DNA from: Saccharophagus degradans 2-40
GTDB lineage: Bacteria > Pseudomonadota > Gammaproteobacteria > Pseudomonadales > Cellvibrionaceae
Direction of reading: 5' to 3'
NCBI RefSeq assembly: GCF_000013665.1
Contig: NC_007912.1
Location: 558,001 to 622,000, forward strand
Length of the DNA stretch: 64,000 nucleotides
Shown: piece after piece, positions 34,109 through 44,346 of the stretch
Layout: the number at the start of each line of letters is the position of its first letter
Numbering within the stretch: the first letter of the stretch is position 1
Notes under the pieces: generated by a model
The model's database searches: none
Seen by the model: only the letters and a program-made list of their open reading frames with translations
Told to the model about the DNA's origin: nothing
Position numbers and translations under genes: made by a program

Positions 34109-34906
34109 ATGAGCGAACCAAAGCTTCCGAGCCTGAGGACGGTCATCGTCGAAGATGAGCCCATAGCCATGCTGCAAATGAAGAGCATGCTCCAGGGCTG
34201 CCCAACTATCGAAATAGTGGGCGAGGCGCGCAATGGAAAGCAGGCGTTAGACGTTATTCAGGATGTACAACCCGATTTAGTGTTTTTAGATATTCAAATG
34301 CCGGTGTTAACGGGGTTTGAAGTGTTGAAAGCACTGCAAGGCGATACCTTGCCGCTAATCGTATTTACCACCGCTTACGAAGAGTATGCCGTGCAGGCGT
34401 TCGACTTGCACGCCGTAGACTACCTATTAAAGCCCTTTAGCGAAGAGCGTTTAAATAAAGCGCTAGCCCGGGTAATGGAACGCTGGCAACTGGCCGAAGA
34501 AGATCAAAAAGGCACACTGTTACAAGCGGTGGAATTTATTCTAAATAAAGGCGAGGGGCCGTCGGTTAGCGCAGGTGCAGAGCCTAAATTAGCCATTAAA
34601 GAGTCCGGCGAGGTACTGTTAATTCCGCAAACAGAAATTGATTGGGTCGATGCAGCGGGTGATTACATGTGCATTCACTCCAAAGGGCAAACTCATATAC
34701 AGCGCTGCACAATGAAGCAGTTGCTAGAAAAACTAGATAGCCGCCGCTTTTGCAGAATCCACCGCTCCACCGTTGTGAATGTGGATCGCATTACCAAAGT
34801 AATTCCACACACCAAAGGCGAAAGTTTTTTAATGTTAGATTGCGGCGAAAAATTAAAAGTAAGCCGCAATTGTCGCGAAGCTATTCAGCAATTTTTAGCA
34901 TCGTAA
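34109..34906 (+). CDS. LytTR-family response regulator
   Basis: A 265-residue regulator. An N-terminal receiver (E15-D16, phospho-Asp D61 in VFLDIQMP, K in YLLKPF near 110) is joined to a C-terminal LytTR DNA-binding domain (~160-265, with WVDAAGDYMCIHS and RFCRIHRSTVVNVDRI). It is the partner of the upstream kinase. LytTR proteins bind paired direct repeats; I did not identify such repeats with confidence here. Confidence 0.92.
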   Translation: MSEPKLPSLRTVIVEDEPIAMLQMKSMLQGCPTIEIVGEARNGKQALDVIQDVQPDLVFLDIQMPVLTGFEVLKALQGDTLPLIVFTTAYEEYAVQAFDLHAVDYLLKPFSEERLNKALARVMERWQLAEEDQKGTLLQAVEFILNKGEGPSVSAGAEPKLAIKESGEVLLIPQTEIDWVDAAGDYMCIHSKGQTHIQRCTMKQLLEKLDSRRFCRIHRSTVVNVDRITKVIPHTKGESFLMLDCGEKLKVSRNCREAIQQFLAS

Positions 34907-35211
34907 CTGCCTTGCCTTAATGCGAACTTGAAAATTATTTGCATTTACATGGGGTGAGTAGCCGTGCTTTCACCCAATAATAACCGGTGAATGTTTTATA
35001 AACAGAAGCCATTTTAGGTGTAAAAAAGGCGAACTAACTCACATCACGCTGGCCACTTTCTCGCGAGCTTAGCAGCCAACTGCTAAGCTCGCGCCATTTC
35101 TAGGGCATTGCTCTTGCGGTTTTGCAGACAATGTACAACTCTACCAATCAAAATATGGGCGCAACTGACGCGCCGATTACAATTACCAACCAGTAGAAAG
35201 GATTCTCTACT
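34907..35211. other. Intergenic region with a perfect 14-bp hairpin
   Basis: CGCGAGCTTAGCAG (35062-35075), CCAA loop, CTGCTAAGCTCGCG (35080-35093). The stem is strong but no T-run follows on the plus strand, so it may be a terminator of a non-canonical kind or a protein site. The rest holds the promoter of the next pair. Confidence 0.6.
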
Positions 35212-36366
35212 ATGCTGCCAGCTAATCAAAAAGACCTTCTTATATCCACGCCAAACCAAGGTATCCCCGTAAGTTTTGCGCCTAAACTCATTGAAGACGC
35301 TATAAGCTTAAAGCGCGCCGCTCGCGAGTATTATTACCCGATGATGGCTTTAAAACATTTACGGGCGTTATCTTCCGGTTTAACCGGTAAAAACAACGTC
35401 TACATCCCCAATATTAACGATTTTAAAACCAACGCCCTACAGAGGGTTGTGGTATATGTTCCGGGCTTTAAGGCCACTGTTGAACGCCGTTCTAATGGTA
35501 ACCTTGTGGTAACCGAATTTAAGCCAGATAATGGTTATGAGGGGATTACTAGGCGGAGCAAGGAGAAGCCTGGGGTTTATCAGGTGGATATCGGATCAGA
35601 AGATAAAATTCGCCTTACATATAAAAGAAATGGGCGAATAACTCCCGAAAAAGCAAGAAATGTTATTGTTGCTGGAACTGAATCCCACTCTCCGCTGGAA
35701 GCTGCAAACCAAGCCATATCCAGGATCGAAAAAACTGCAAGCAGGCATATTGTTACGAGGGGGAGTTTTGATATGTTTTACTCTCCGGTAGGAAAAAATC
35801 TAGGTGGTCTGCGGAGCTATACTCCCGAAATACATAAAGAAAGTTATTTATTTGGCGGTTTGTTGGCAGATGCAATGGAGCGAGCCAACAAGCAAGAGCG
35901 AGTTATTTGGGCATCGGAGTCCAGTGGGGGTGTTGTACTAACTCAGGCATTGCAGACACTGGCTCTTAAAAATGTATCGTTTGAGGGTATGGGGCACCTT
36001 GTGTATATGTATAGCCCAACCACTAATCCTGCTACTACTTTAAAGGCCATTAAAGATGTAAAAATGAAAGCGGATGAGCATTTGGCAAAGGGCGGCGGGC
36101 ATGTATTCGCAGCTGCAGGAAGTGTATTAACAAATGCTTCTAGGGCGCGGGATAAAGATGACCACTATACGTGGGAAGATTATTTTAATGACCTTTCCGG
36201 TGGTACGATGGCTGCACTCGCTGTTGCTGGTGCCGCAAGTTTTGTTGCGACGGCGGTTACTAGCTCTACAGTTGCTTTGGGAGTTGGTACTTTTTGTAGT
36301 GCCGCAGGGGCCGCACAGCTTGCCAGTCGGCCAATTCGAAGACTTATCGGAAAGGTAAAACCTTAA
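35212..36366 (+). CDS. Unrecognised protein, alpha/beta-hydrolase-like with membrane-active C-terminus
   Basis: A 384-residue protein. A beta-strand then S-E-S-S-G-G (near residue 240, after RVIWA) resembles the nucleophile elbow of lipases (G/S-x-S-x-G). VVVYVPGFKATVE near 80 could be the oxyanion-hole strand. The last ~60 residues are a Gly/Ala-rich hydrophobic stretch ending in a basic tail (RRLIGKVKP), as in proteins that insert in membranes. No signal peptide is present. The stop codon overlaps the start of the next gene (TAATG), so the two are translationally coupled. Lipase-type effector is one reading; a cell-internal hydrolase is another. Confidence 0.6.
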   Translation: MLPANQKDLLISTPNQGIPVSFAPKLIEDAISLKRAAREYYYPMMALKHLRALSSGLTGKNNVYIPNINDFKTNALQRVVVYVPGFKATVERRSNGNLVVTEFKPDNGYEGITRRSKEKPGVYQVDIGSEDKIRLTYKRNGRITPEKARNVIVAGTESHSPLEAANQAISRIEKTASRHIVTRGSFDMFYSPVGKNLGGLRSYTPEIHKESYLFGGLLADAMERANKQERVIWASESSGGVVLTQALQTLALKNVSFEGMGHLVYMYSPTTNPATTLKAIKDVKMKADEHLAKGGGHVFAAAGSVLTNASRARDKDDHYTWEDYFNDLSGGTMAALAVAGAASFVATAVTSSTVALGVGTFCSAAGAAQLASRPIRRLIGKVKP

Positions 36367-37295
36367 TGATTGATTGGCTCAAATATTTCCCATTCGCAAT
36401 GAGATACGACCACAATCCTGCAGAGGTACGAGGTCCTTACTTTACTAAGCCCAAGCTTATTAAGTGGCGTTTCGGTGATTGTGTATTACATTTTAGGGCG
36501 CCTAGATCGAACTCCGTTGCAGGTATAACTGGCCGAGGGTGCTCCGTTGATGCGATTCCCGCCCCCAAAGGAGATATATTAAAAATTCTGCGCCCCAATT
36601 TCGAGGCAGATAATTGGGATAATCCTAGGTTTAGATGGAAGTTTGATTTGCTTTTTAGAAACAATTGGTTCTTTGTTGGCCCTTGGTTTACAGGTATAAA
36701 AGCACGATTGACCCTTCGAGCAAATATTATTTCAGTATCAGAATTGTCGAAATTTTCAGGAAAAAACTTTTTTCACCCGGCTGTATTTGAATCGGCAATA
36801 GCCGATGTGCTTGACTGTTTGTACGGTCATCACAAATTTAATACAAAAAAACGAGCGCATTTTCGCGGGCCGCTTAATTGGAAAGTGCAACCCATCTCCA
36901 ACTCAATAAAGGCGGTTGTGTGTGATATTCATACTGTTGGAAATTCAGGGAAAGAAAATCCTGAGCTTGCTCGACAGATGTATATTCCCATTACTCCAAA
37001 TCGCTTATTGTTGATTGATCTGGATTTTGGTGGAACCAAGATCTATAACGACGATGTGTGCGCAAAGCCATTGTTTAATCTCTGTAACTCCATAATTGAC
37101 TCAATACGCTTAGACGTGGGGCCAGAAACACAAGCAGAGTGGGATAAAGTAAAAGCAACCTGCCCCGATATGTCTATAACGGAAACCTTTGGTGAACTCC
37201 AGTGGCCCCTAGCGCCAGAAAAGCCGCCAAAAGAAAAAAGAGAATTGGATATTACCCCGCAGTCAGCTGGGTTTGAGAAGCTGCGAAGCATTTAA
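36366..37295 (+). CDS. Unrecognised protein coupled to the lipase-like gene
   Basis: A 309-residue soluble protein rich in aromatic and basic residues, without signal or membrane segments. Its start overlaps the stop of 35212-36366 by one base, indicating a fixed stoichiometric partner such as an immunity or accessory protein. The C-terminus is Pro/Lys-rich (EKPPKEKRELD). No family is recognised. An A/T-flanked hairpin (AAAGCACA at 37321, TGTGCTTTATTT at 37349) may terminate the pair. Confidence 0.6.
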   Translation: MIDWLKYFPFAMRYDHNPAEVRGPYFTKPKLIKWRFGDCVLHFRAPRSNSVAGITGRGCSVDAIPAPKGDILKILRPNFEADNWDNPRFRWKFDLLFRNNWFFVGPWFTGIKARLTLRANIISVSELSKFSGKNFFHPAVFESAIADVLDCLYGHHKFNTKKRAHFRGPLNWKVQPISNSIKAVVCDIHTVGNSGKENPELARQMYIPITPNRLLLIDLDFGGTKIYNDDVCAKPLFNLCNSIIDSIRLDVGPETQAEWDKVKATCPDMSITETFGELQWPLAPEKPPKEKRELDITPQSAGFEKLRSI

Positions 37296-37419
37296 TATTG
37301 ATGATTGTTTTTTGGTAAATAAAGCACAGCCCAATTGGGATTTTGGGATGTGCTTTATTTGTATTTACCTTTTGTGTTTTAAATGCAATTCCTATTAAAA
37401 CAAGTCGTGTGGATTGCAA

Positions 37420-38454
37420 TTAAAAATCTGGCTCTTGAATAAATACATTACAAGCCGGTGTTATTTTAAAAAGCGCATCGGCGGCGAGTAGTGTTGCAGC
37501 TGCTGTCCAGCTGGTTTTTTCTTCTGGCCAAATGTTATTGTTTTTAAAGTTGTATCCGGTCCAAAAGCCGCCGTCTTCGTCTTGCCAACGGTATAGTTTT
37601 TGATACAAGTTTAGCGCCTCATCGCGTCTATTGGCGGCGACTAACGCTAGGGTAAGCTCGCAGGATTCGGCTACGGTCATCCAAGGTTGATCGCTAACAC
37701 AGCGGCAACCCATGTCGGGCTCTACAAATTCTTGCCAGCGCGCTTGCAGCCGTTCACTTGCTTGTACAGGGCTGTATATGCCTGCCAAAATTGGGTAGAA
37801 CCAATCCATAGAAAAGCGCTCTTTACTCTCCCATGTTCTGTCAAAACACTCTGGTTTATGCAGTAATGCCGCGGTGAGTTTTGCGTGGGCTTTTAGCCAG
37901 TGTGGCTTGGGGGTGCCCAGCTCACGCATAATTTTTATGGCGCATTCAAGGCTGCGACAAATGGAACTGCACGCAGTAACAAGTGCATCGCTGGGCAGTT
38001 GTTCGCTCTCGCTTAGCGCCCATTGAATGTCGCCCTGTGGCGTTTGTTGGTTTACAACATAATCTATTGCCGCTTCTAGCATGTCTACATAGTTATGTAA
38101 AAAAGCTTTGTTGCGTGTGGCCAGGTAGCAGTACCACAAACCCGTGGCGGGGTAGGCGACAAAGTTTGTTTCTATTTTTGCATCGCTTATTTGCAGCGGT
38201 TCGCCAATATAGTTAGCGTGCCAGCTGCCATTTTTATTTTGATTTTGTTGCAGCCAGTCGAAGGCTTTTAAGGCCGCTTGGGTGTGCCCCATAATAGCTA
38301 AGCCCATAGCGGCTTCGGTGTGGTCCCACGGGTCGAGCTTGCCGTTGGCAAACCATAATATTGCGCCGTCGCTGCGCTGGCATTGCAAAATGTACTCGGC
38401 TGCAGGTGCAAGCACGTCGTGATTAAATTGTTTTTTTTCGGCTAGGTTATTCAA
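37420..38454 (-). CDS. Alpha/alpha-toroid (prenyltransferase/squalene-cyclase-like fold) protein
   Basis: A 344-residue protein built of QxxDGxW-like repeats: QRSDGAILWF, QNKNGSWHANY, DEDGGFWTGY, and helical hairpins between them. This is the pattern of terpenoid cyclase/prenyltransferase alpha-toroids. It lacks the DXDD acid motif of cyclases, so catalysis is not assured. It is the last gene of a three-gene unit with a methyltransferase and a glycosyltransferase, 9 bases after the methyltransferase. A role in modifying a surface glycan or lipid is inferred only from these neighbours. Confidence 0.75.
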   Translation of the reverse strand: MNNLAEKKQFNHDVLAPAAEYILQCQRSDGAILWFANGKLDPWDHTEAAMGLAIMGHTQAALKAFDWLQQNQNKNGSWHANYIGEPLQISDAKIETNFVAYPATGLWYCYLATRNKAFLHNYVDMLEAAIDYVVNQQTPQGDIQWALSESEQLPSDALVTACSSICRSLECAIKIMRELGTPKPHWLKAHAKLTAALLHKPECFDRTWESKERFSMDWFYPILAGIYSPVQASERLQARWQEFVEPDMGCRCVSDQPWMTVAESCELTLALVAANRRDEALNLYQKLYRWQDEDGGFWTGYNFKNNNIWPEEKTSWTAAATLLAADALFKITPACNVFIQEPDF

Positions 38455-38463
38455 AACACCGCC

Positions 38464-39186
38464 TTATGATTGTTGTTTTTCATAGTAAAACACCACGCTT
38501 TTGCCCATTACTGGGTTAAGCAGTTTGTCTAGGGTGCGGGTTAACCAGGGGCGTTGCATTAAATCCCACACTAAAAATTTATGGTAGAGGCGCACCGGCC
38601 AAAGCTGCTCGCCCTCGCGCCAAAATAGGCAGCGCAGCCACCAGTAGGGTGCGTGCAAGGCGTGCGCACCGTGCTGCCCGCGCGCACAGTAGGGGAATTG
38701 TGTGACCAAATTGTGAATGTCGGCGGGTTTAAATATATGTACGTGGCCACCTTCTACTTCGTGATAGGCGTCGCTTAGCTTCCAGCAAATTCTTTCTGGC
38801 CAGGCGCGCGGCACACTCAAACACAGGTTGCCGCCGGGCTTTAGCAAGCGGTGTAGCTCTGCAAAAAAGCGTTGGTAGTTGGGTATGTGCTCTAATACTT
38901 CCGAGCAAATAATATGGTCAAAACTGTGGTCGGCAAAGGGTAGGTTAAAACCGTCGCCGCAAATAAATTGTGCCTGCGCGCCCTGTGCTAATACGTCGTC
39001 TGTCTGCCATTCCTGCAGGCGCTGATTGGCGGTGGTTAAATCTTTAAGGCTTAAATCTACCCCTACTATAAGTGCGCCGGGGAAACTTAAATAGGCACCA
39101 ATGGTGTGGCGGCCTTCGCCGCAGCCTAAGTCCAGTAGTGTATCGCCTGGTTTTACTTGTATGCGGTTAAAATCAATCGTCAGCAT
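38464..39186 (-). CDS. Class I SAM-dependent methyltransferase
   Basis: A 240-residue enzyme with LLDLGCGEGRHT (SAM loop), FICGDGFNLPFADHSFDHIIC (motifs II-III) and EVLEHIPNYQRF, typical of ubiE/biotin-type methyltransferases (Methyltransf_11). Its start overlaps the end of the glycosyltransferase gene by 14 bases, so the two are co-translated. The substrate is unknown, probably a glycan or lipid intermediate. Confidence 0.88.
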   Translation of the reverse strand: MLTIDFNRIQVKPGDTLLDLGCGEGRHTIGAYLSFPGALIVGVDLSLKDLTTANQRLQEWQTDDVLAQGAQAQFICGDGFNLPFADHSFDHIICSEVLEHIPNYQRFFAELHRLLKPGGNLCLSVPRAWPERICWKLSDAYHEVEGGHVHIFKPADIHNLVTQFPYCARGQHGAHALHAPYWWLRCLFWREGEQLWPVRLYHKFLVWDLMQRPWLTRTLDKLLNPVMGKSVVFYYEKQQS

Positions 39187-40588
39187 GGGGAAGCGTCTCG
39201 CTGGCGGTGAGCCTTGCTGGGGCTTTTTTTATAAAAGCGTCGTCTAATAAATGTGTGTATGTTTTGGTTTGAATTATTTTCAAATAATGCTGGGTAAGTT
39301 GTTGGGCAACGGTATGCCAGCTAAAAGTTTGCTCGATACGTTCGCGCGCTTTTGCACCTAGGCTTTCTATTTGATGGGGCGTGCTAAACAGCGAAATTAT
39401 TGCATTGGCAATTGCATCGCTTGAGCCTTTTTCTACCACTAAGCCTGCGTCGCCTACCACTTCTGGCAGGGCGCCGCCATTACTGCTTACTACAGCTAGG
39501 CCGCACGCCATAGCTTCTGCGGCGGGTAGGCCAAAACCTTCGTAGAGTGAAGGGCATACTGCAATGCGCGCAGTTTGATATTGTTCTACCAGTGCTTGCG
39601 TGGTTAAGCCGCTTTTAAAGACAATGGTGTTTTCTAGTTGTAGTGATTTTAATAAGGTATCCGACGCGCCGCCTTCCTGCAGTTTACCTATTACAGTGAG
39701 TGTTGCCTGCGGGAATTGCTTTTTAATAGTTACCATAGCTTCTAATAAAAAGCGCAGGCCCTTCAATGGTTGATCGGATGACGCCGTGGTAATAATGCCA
39801 AATGGATGCTTTTTTACACTAGGGTTGGGCGAAAACACTTGGGTGTCTACACCGTTGGGCACTACCGGCACAGACTGTTCAGGCCGCTTAAAAAAGCGTG
39901 CTATGTCTGTTTGTGAAACTTTGGATACAGTCACTAGGTTATCCAGTTTTTTGCACACCTTTTCTTGCATGGTTAAAAAGCTATACCAGCGCTTGCGCAA
40001 TAGGCGGTGCTGCCAGTTGGGGGCGGCATCGATTGCGAGTTTTCTGTCGCGGTGGATTGGGTGGTGAATGGTAGCAATCACCGGTGTGTGTTTTTGAATG
40101 CTTAATAAACCGCGACCAAGGCTTTGATTGTCGTGCACTATATCGAACTGGTTAGGCGTTATTAGTTTGCGCACGCGTCGGCTAAACGTGTATGGCTCAC
40201 CAAAACCGCCGGTGAGCATGGTGAACCATTCGTAAAAATCAGAGAACGATTTTAAGTGGTGCCAGCGCAGCGCTGTTACGTGGTTTTCTTGTTCGTATAA
40301 ATCTAGGCTGGGTACTTTAACCAGTGTTATTTCGCTATCTAGTTGCGGGTAGGGTGGCCCAGAAAAAACCGTTACCTTGTGGCCGAGGGCATTAAGGGCG
40401 CGACTTAAGTATTTAATGTATATGCCTTGCCCACCCACAAATGGGTGGCTGCGGTAGCCAAGTAGGGCGATATTTAAGCGTTGATGTGGCGGCAGTTTTC
40501 CGTCGGCGGGCACATTGGCAGCGCTTGAGCTGTGGGTGCTGCTTGCCGTTGTGGAGTTGGCGCGGGTATGAGGAATAGCCACAGACAT
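39173..40588 (-). CDS. GT4-family glycosyltransferase
   Basis: A 471-residue GT-B enzyme. It has LLGYRSHPFVGGQGIYIKYLS at the N-terminus (acceptor domain, glycine-rich start), VVPNGVDTQVF, and VCPSLYEGFGLPAAEAMACG with the E-x7-E donor-sugar motif. The first ~35 residues are Ser/Thr/Ala-rich and may be disordered. It is the first gene of the three-gene unit, probably cytoplasmic and transferring a nucleotide-activated sugar to a surface polymer precursor. Confidence 0.9.
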   Translation of the reverse strand: MSVAIPHTRANSTTASSTHSSSAANVPADGKLPPHQRLNIALLGYRSHPFVGGQGIYIKYLSRALNALGHKVTVFSGPPYPQLDSEITLVKVPSLDLYEQENHVTALRWHHLKSFSDFYEWFTMLTGGFGEPYTFSRRVRKLITPNQFDIVHDNQSLGRGLLSIQKHTPVIATIHHPIHRDRKLAIDAAPNWQHRLLRKRWYSFLTMQEKVCKKLDNLVTVSKVSQTDIARFFKRPEQSVPVVPNGVDTQVFSPNPSVKKHPFGIITTASSDQPLKGLRFLLEAMVTIKKQFPQATLTVIGKLQEGGASDTLLKSLQLENTIVFKSGLTTQALVEQYQTARIAVCPSLYEGFGLPAAEAMACGLAVVSSNGGALPEVVGDAGLVVEKGSSDAIANAIISLFSTPHQIESLGAKARERIEQTFSWHTVAQQLTQHYLKIIQTKTYTHLLDDAFIKKAPARLTASETLPHADD

Positions 40589-40655
40589 AAATTAAAATTC
40601 TTTTTGTAATTACGGTGCAGGTTGAAAAATGAGTTTGTGCTTTTTTGTTCGTGCG

Positions 40656-41117
40656 TTATAGCTGTGTTAAAAACTGCGCCGGTGCGAAGGTTAGGTTCAG
40701 TCTTTTTAGCTGTTCGCCCTGCGCATCTAAAATAAGCAATGTGGGTGTGCCCTTGGCTTGATAGCGGGCCATAAAGGTTTGGCCTTCTTCGGTATCGTAA
40801 TCTATGCGCGTAAATATATAGTGCTGCTCTATGCGCTGTTTTACTTCGGGCTTAGCTAGCACGTCTTTATCTAGACGCCTACAAGCGGGGCACCAAGCGG
40901 CAGAGAAGTTTGCTAACACTGGCTTGCTCTGCTGTTTTGCCAAGCTAAGAGCTTGCTCGAATGTATGGGTGGGCAGCCCGGTGGCTACGGCTGCATTGCG
41001 GCCAAGGTAGCTTTGTATCTCTACATTAATAATGTAAGCGCCCACCAAAAGCACCACAAATATGCCAACAGATTTGGCGGCTTTTACGAAGAATGTGTTG
41101 GCGGCGGGTTGGCTCAT
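40656..41117 (-). CDS. Membrane-anchored thioredoxin-like protein
   Basis: A 153-residue protein. One N-terminal membrane helix (about 12-32) precedes a periplasmic thioredoxin fold with active site WCPACRR, similar to the DsbD C-terminal or thioredoxin_7 group, and cis-Pro in KGTPTLLIL. ATG 41117 gives the anchor directly; the open frame extends 23 codons further. It could reduce or relay electrons to periplasmic disulfides. It is divergent from hisB. Confidence 0.85.
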   Translation of the reverse strand: MSQPAANTFFVKAAKSVGIFVVLLVGAYIINVEIQSYLGRNAAVATGLPTHTFEQALSLAKQQSKPVLANFSAAWCPACRRLDKDVLAKPEVKQRIEQHYIFTRIDYDTEEGQTFMARYQAKGTPTLLILDAQGEQLKRLNLTFAPAQFLTQL

Positions 41118-41324
41118 TGGGTTTTCGCTCTGCTGGCTAATTAGGCGCGAGTGTAACAGTTGTAACGCAAATGCTGAATGATGCATTCACCACGGCCACT
41201 AAGCACTGGCAGATTCGACCCAATATACTTGCCGATTCGGCTTAAAACAGCCTATTGCGTAGAGTTAATGGCGGTTAGCGGATATAATCGCGCCCTTAAC
41301 GCTATTATATGGGTAATTTGCACT

Positions 41325-41918
41325 ATGGCCGATCGTAAGGCACAAGTCAGCCGCGACACATTAGAGACTCAAATTTCGGTTGAGCTTAATCTGGATGGTA
41401 CCGGAACCGGTAAGTTCAACACGGGAGTGCCCTTTTTAGAGCACATGATGGACCAGATTGCGCGCCATGGTTTTATTGACCTAGACGTAACCTGTAAAGG
41501 CGACACCTACATTGATGATCACCACAGTGTAGAAGATATAGGTATTACTATTGGCCAAGCTATGGCTAAAGCTGTGGGCGATAAGCGCGGTATTCGCCGC
41601 TATGGCCACGCCTATGTACCTCTCGACGAAGCGCTTTCGCGCGTGGTTATCGATTTTTCGGGTCGTCCAGGCCTTATTATGAACATCCCATTCACCCAAA
41701 AACGTATTGGTAAATTTGATACCGAGCTATTTTGGGAGTTTTTCCAAGGTTTTGTTAACCACGCGGGTGTGACTTTGCATGTGGATTGCTTGCGCGGCGA
41801 GAATGCGCACCACCAGATCGAAACAGTGTTTAAAGCCTTTGGCCGCAGTTTGCGTATGGCGTTAGAGCGCGACGAGCGTTTAGGCGATGCTATGCCATCA
41901 ACCAAAGGTACGCTCTAG
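41325..41918 (+). CDS. hisB: Imidazoleglycerol-phosphate dehydratase
   Basis: A 197-residue monofunctional HisB, step six of histidine synthesis. Metal-binding repeats are [13 protein letters not shown] with HHSVEDIGI, and [15 protein letters not shown], the two halves of the internal duplication. ATG 41325 (MADRKAQV) gives the normal length; the frame is open to 41178 without a better signal. It is first of the hisBHAF run. Confidence 0.96.
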   Translation: MADRKAQVSRDTLETQISVELNLDGTGTGKFNTGVPFLEHMMDQIARHGFIDLDVTCKGDTYIDDHHSVEDIGITIGQAMAKAVGDKRGIRRYGHAYVPLDEALSRVVIDFSGRPGLIMNIPFTQKRIGKFDTELFWEFFQGFVNHAGVTLHVDCLRGENAHHQIETVFKAFGRSLRMALERDERLGDAMPSTKGTL

Positions 41919-42020
41919 CCGCAGGCGAGCAGTATTCACCTTATTAGCTGGTTGAGCGTTTTATTCCAGCCAGCTAACAGGGCCCCTCTTTGAAAACAGT
42001 TACAAGCCATTGAGAAACCT

Positions 42021-42698
42021 ATGACCCAACAGCGCATTGCAGTCATCGATTACGGTATGGGCAACTTGCATTCGGTTGCCAGTGCTCTTAGCCACGTTGC
42101 GCCCACCGAAGACGTAGTGGTTACCGCCGACCCCGACATTATTGCCAGTGCAGATCGCGTTATATTCCCAGGTGTTGGCGCCATCCGCGATTGCATGGCG
42201 GAAATACTGCGGTTAGACATCAACACCGTTGTGGATACCGCCATACAAGCCGGTAAACCCGTATTGGCAATATGTGTAGGTATGCAGGCGTTAATGAATC
42301 GCAGCGAAGAAAACGGCGGCGTAGATTGCTTAGGTCGTATTCCCGGGCAGGTTAAATTTTTCTCTGCTAGCCCAGAATTTAAACTGGCCAGTGATGAAAG
42401 CAGCCCTTCTGGCGAGCGCCTAAAAGTGCCGCATATGGGTTGGAACCAAGTGCAGCAAACCGTCGATCACCCCATGTGGGACAAAATCGACAACAACAGC
42501 CGCTTCTACTTTGTACACAGCTATTATGTAGAGGTAGAAAACTCCGATGTAATTGCCGGTCGCGCCCATTACGGCTTGGAATTTACCGCATCGCTGTTTA
42601 AAGATAATTTGTTCGCTGTGCAGTTCCACCCAGAAAAAAGTCACCACAGCGGCTTGCAGTTGTTATCTAATTTTGTGCGTTGGAACGGCGCCTCGTAG
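42021..42698 (+). CDS. hisH: Imidazole glycerol phosphate synthase, glutaminase subunit
   Basis: A 225-residue class I glutamine amidotransferase supplying ammonia to His[13 protein letters not shown] is at the start, [10 protein letters not shown] carries the catalytic Cys, and [12 protein letters not shown] holds the His/Glu of the triad. An insertion around residues 118-135 ([18 protein letters not shown]) is longer than in E. coli. Confidence 0.96.
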   Translation: MTQQRIAVIDYGMGNLHSVASALSHVAPTEDVVVTADPDIIASADRVIFPGVGAIRDCMAEILRLDINTVVDTAIQAGKPVLAICVGMQALMNRSEENGGVDCLGRIPGQVKFFSASPEFKLASDESSPSGERLKVPHMGWNQVQQTVDHPMWDKIDNNSRFYFVHSYYVEVENSDVIAGRAHYGLEFTASLFKDNLFAVQFHPEKSHHSGLQLLSNFVRWNGAS

Positions 42699-42759
42699 CA
42701 TTGGCCGCGTCCAGTTTATTGTTTGATTCAATACTTAATACCCAAGGTAGACCCATTTC

Positions 42760-43491
42760 ATGATAGTTATTCCAGCCATTGATTTAAAAGACGGTGCCTG
42801 TGTGCGCTTGCGCCAAGGTTTAATGGAAGATTCCACCGTGTTTTCTGACGACCCCGCTGCGATGGCTCGCAAATGGGTTGAGCAGGGCGCAAAGCGTTTG
42901 CACCTAGTGGATTTAAACGGCGCCTTCGCCGGCGAACCAGTTAACGGTGAGGTGGTTAAGGCCATCGCTAAAGCGTACCCAAACCTACCTATCCAAATTG
43001 GTGGCGGTATTCGCAGCTTAGAAACGATTAAGCACTATTTAGATGCCGGCGTAACCTACGTAATTATTGGTACCAAAGCGGTAAAAGAGCCCGAGTTTGT
43101 TAAGCAGGCGTGCGATGCGTTTCCTGGCCATATTATTGTTGGTTTAGATGCTAAAGACGGCTACGTAGCCACCGATGGTTGGGCGGAAGTGTCTACCGTA
43201 AAAGCTACCGACCTCGCCAAACAGTTTGCCGCAGATGGTGTATCTGAAATTGTTTACACCGATATCGCCCGCGACGGCATGATGCAAGGCGTTAATATTG
43301 AAGCCACCGTCGAAATGGCGCGCGCAGGCAATATACCTATTATTGCATCGGGCGGCATAACCAATATGGACGATATTAAAGGCCTTATGGCGGTTGCACA
43401 CGAGGGCATTACCGGCGCTATTACCGGCCGCGCTATTTACGAAGGCAGTTTAGATTTGGCCGAAGCGCAAGCCTACTGCGACGCGCAATAA
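42760..43491 (+). CDS. hisA: ProFAR isomerase (phosphoribosylformimino-AICAR-P isomerase)
   Basis: A 243-residue (beta/alpha)8 barrel enzyme. Catalytic Asp pair is in IPAIDLKDG and [17 protein letters not shown] and [10 protein letters not shown] are the two phosphate loops, reflecting the half-barrel duplication shared with HisF. It lies 61 bases after hisH. Confidence 0.97.
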   Translation: MIVIPAIDLKDGACVRLRQGLMEDSTVFSDDPAAMARKWVEQGAKRLHLVDLNGAFAGEPVNGEVVKAIAKAYPNLPIQIGGGIRSLETIKHYLDAGVTYVIIGTKAVKEPEFVKQACDAFPGHIIVGLDAKDGYVATDGWAEVSTVKATDLAKQFAADGVSEIVYTDIARDGMMQGVNIEATVEMARAGNIPIIASGGITNMDDIKGLMAVAHEGITGAITGRAIYEGSLDLAEAQAYCDAQ

Positions 43492-43552
43492 GCGCAGCCT
43501 GTTAAACGGTTTAAAATTTTTGTTGTATAGCTGAAGTCTAAGAGGACACCCC

Positions 43553-44326
43553 ATGCCACTGGCAAAGCGTATTATTCCCTGTTTGGATGTTGATAAAGGT
43601 CGCGTTGTAAAAGGCGTGCAGTTTGTGGATATCCGCGATGCTGGCGACCCAGTAGAAGTGGCTAAAAAGTACAACGAACAGGGCGCTGATGAGATTACCT
43701 TTCTCGATATTACCGCCAGTGTTGAGGGCCGCGAAACCACTGTGCAAACAGTAGAAAAAATTGCCGCCGAAGTGTTTATTCCCCTAACCGTGGGCGGCGG
43801 TATTCGCACCCTTGAAGATATTCGCACCATGCTAAACGCCGGTGCCGATAAAGTAAGTATTAACTCCGCTGCAGTGAAAGACCCTGAGTTTGTGAAAGCC
43901 GCTGCTGAGGGTTTTGGTTCGCAGTGTATTGTGGTGGCCATAGATGCCAAGAAAGTTAGCGCAGAGGGTGAGCCGCCACGCTGGGAGATTTTCACCCACG
44001 GTGGTCGCAAACCTACTGGCATTGATGCGATTGAATGGGCAATACGCATGACTGACTACGGCGCCGGTGAAATACTGCTAACCAGTATGGATAAAGACGG
44101 CACCAAAGATGGCTTCGACTTAGCGGTTACTCGCGCAATAGCCGATGCCGTACCCGTACCTGTTATCGCTTCTGGCGGTGTGGGTAACCTGCAACATTTA
44201 GTAGATGGTGTAATCGAGGGCGGTGCAGATGCCGTACTTGCAGCCAGTATTTTCCACTTTGGGGAATACACGGTGCCACAGGCTAAAGAGTATATGCAGG
44301 AGAGGGGGGTAGAAGTGAGGCTGTAA
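43553..44326 (+). CDS. hisF: Imidazole glycerol phosphate synthase, cyclase subunit
   Basis: A 257-residue barrel enzyme that forms IGP and AICAR with His[14 protein letters not shown] (catalytic Asp 11), [12 protein letters not shown] (second Asp) and the phosphate loops GGGIRTLED and [10 protein letters not shown] are present. RBS AGAGGA precedes the ATG. It is the last his gene here; hisI/E are not adjacent. Confidence 0.97.
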   Translation: MPLAKRIIPCLDVDKGRVVKGVQFVDIRDAGDPVEVAKKYNEQGADEITFLDITASVEGRETTVQTVEKIAAEVFIPLTVGGGIRTLEDIRTMLNAGADKVSINSAAVKDPEFVKAAAEGFGSQCIVVAIDAKKVSAEGEPPRWEIFTHGGRKPTGIDAIEWAIRMTDYGAGEILLTSMDKDGTKDGFDLAVTRAIADAVPVPVIASGGVGNLQHLVDGVIEGGADAVLAASIFHFGEYTVPQAKEYMQERGVEVRL

Positions 44327-44346
44327 AAACAGCCTCAAGAACAGTT

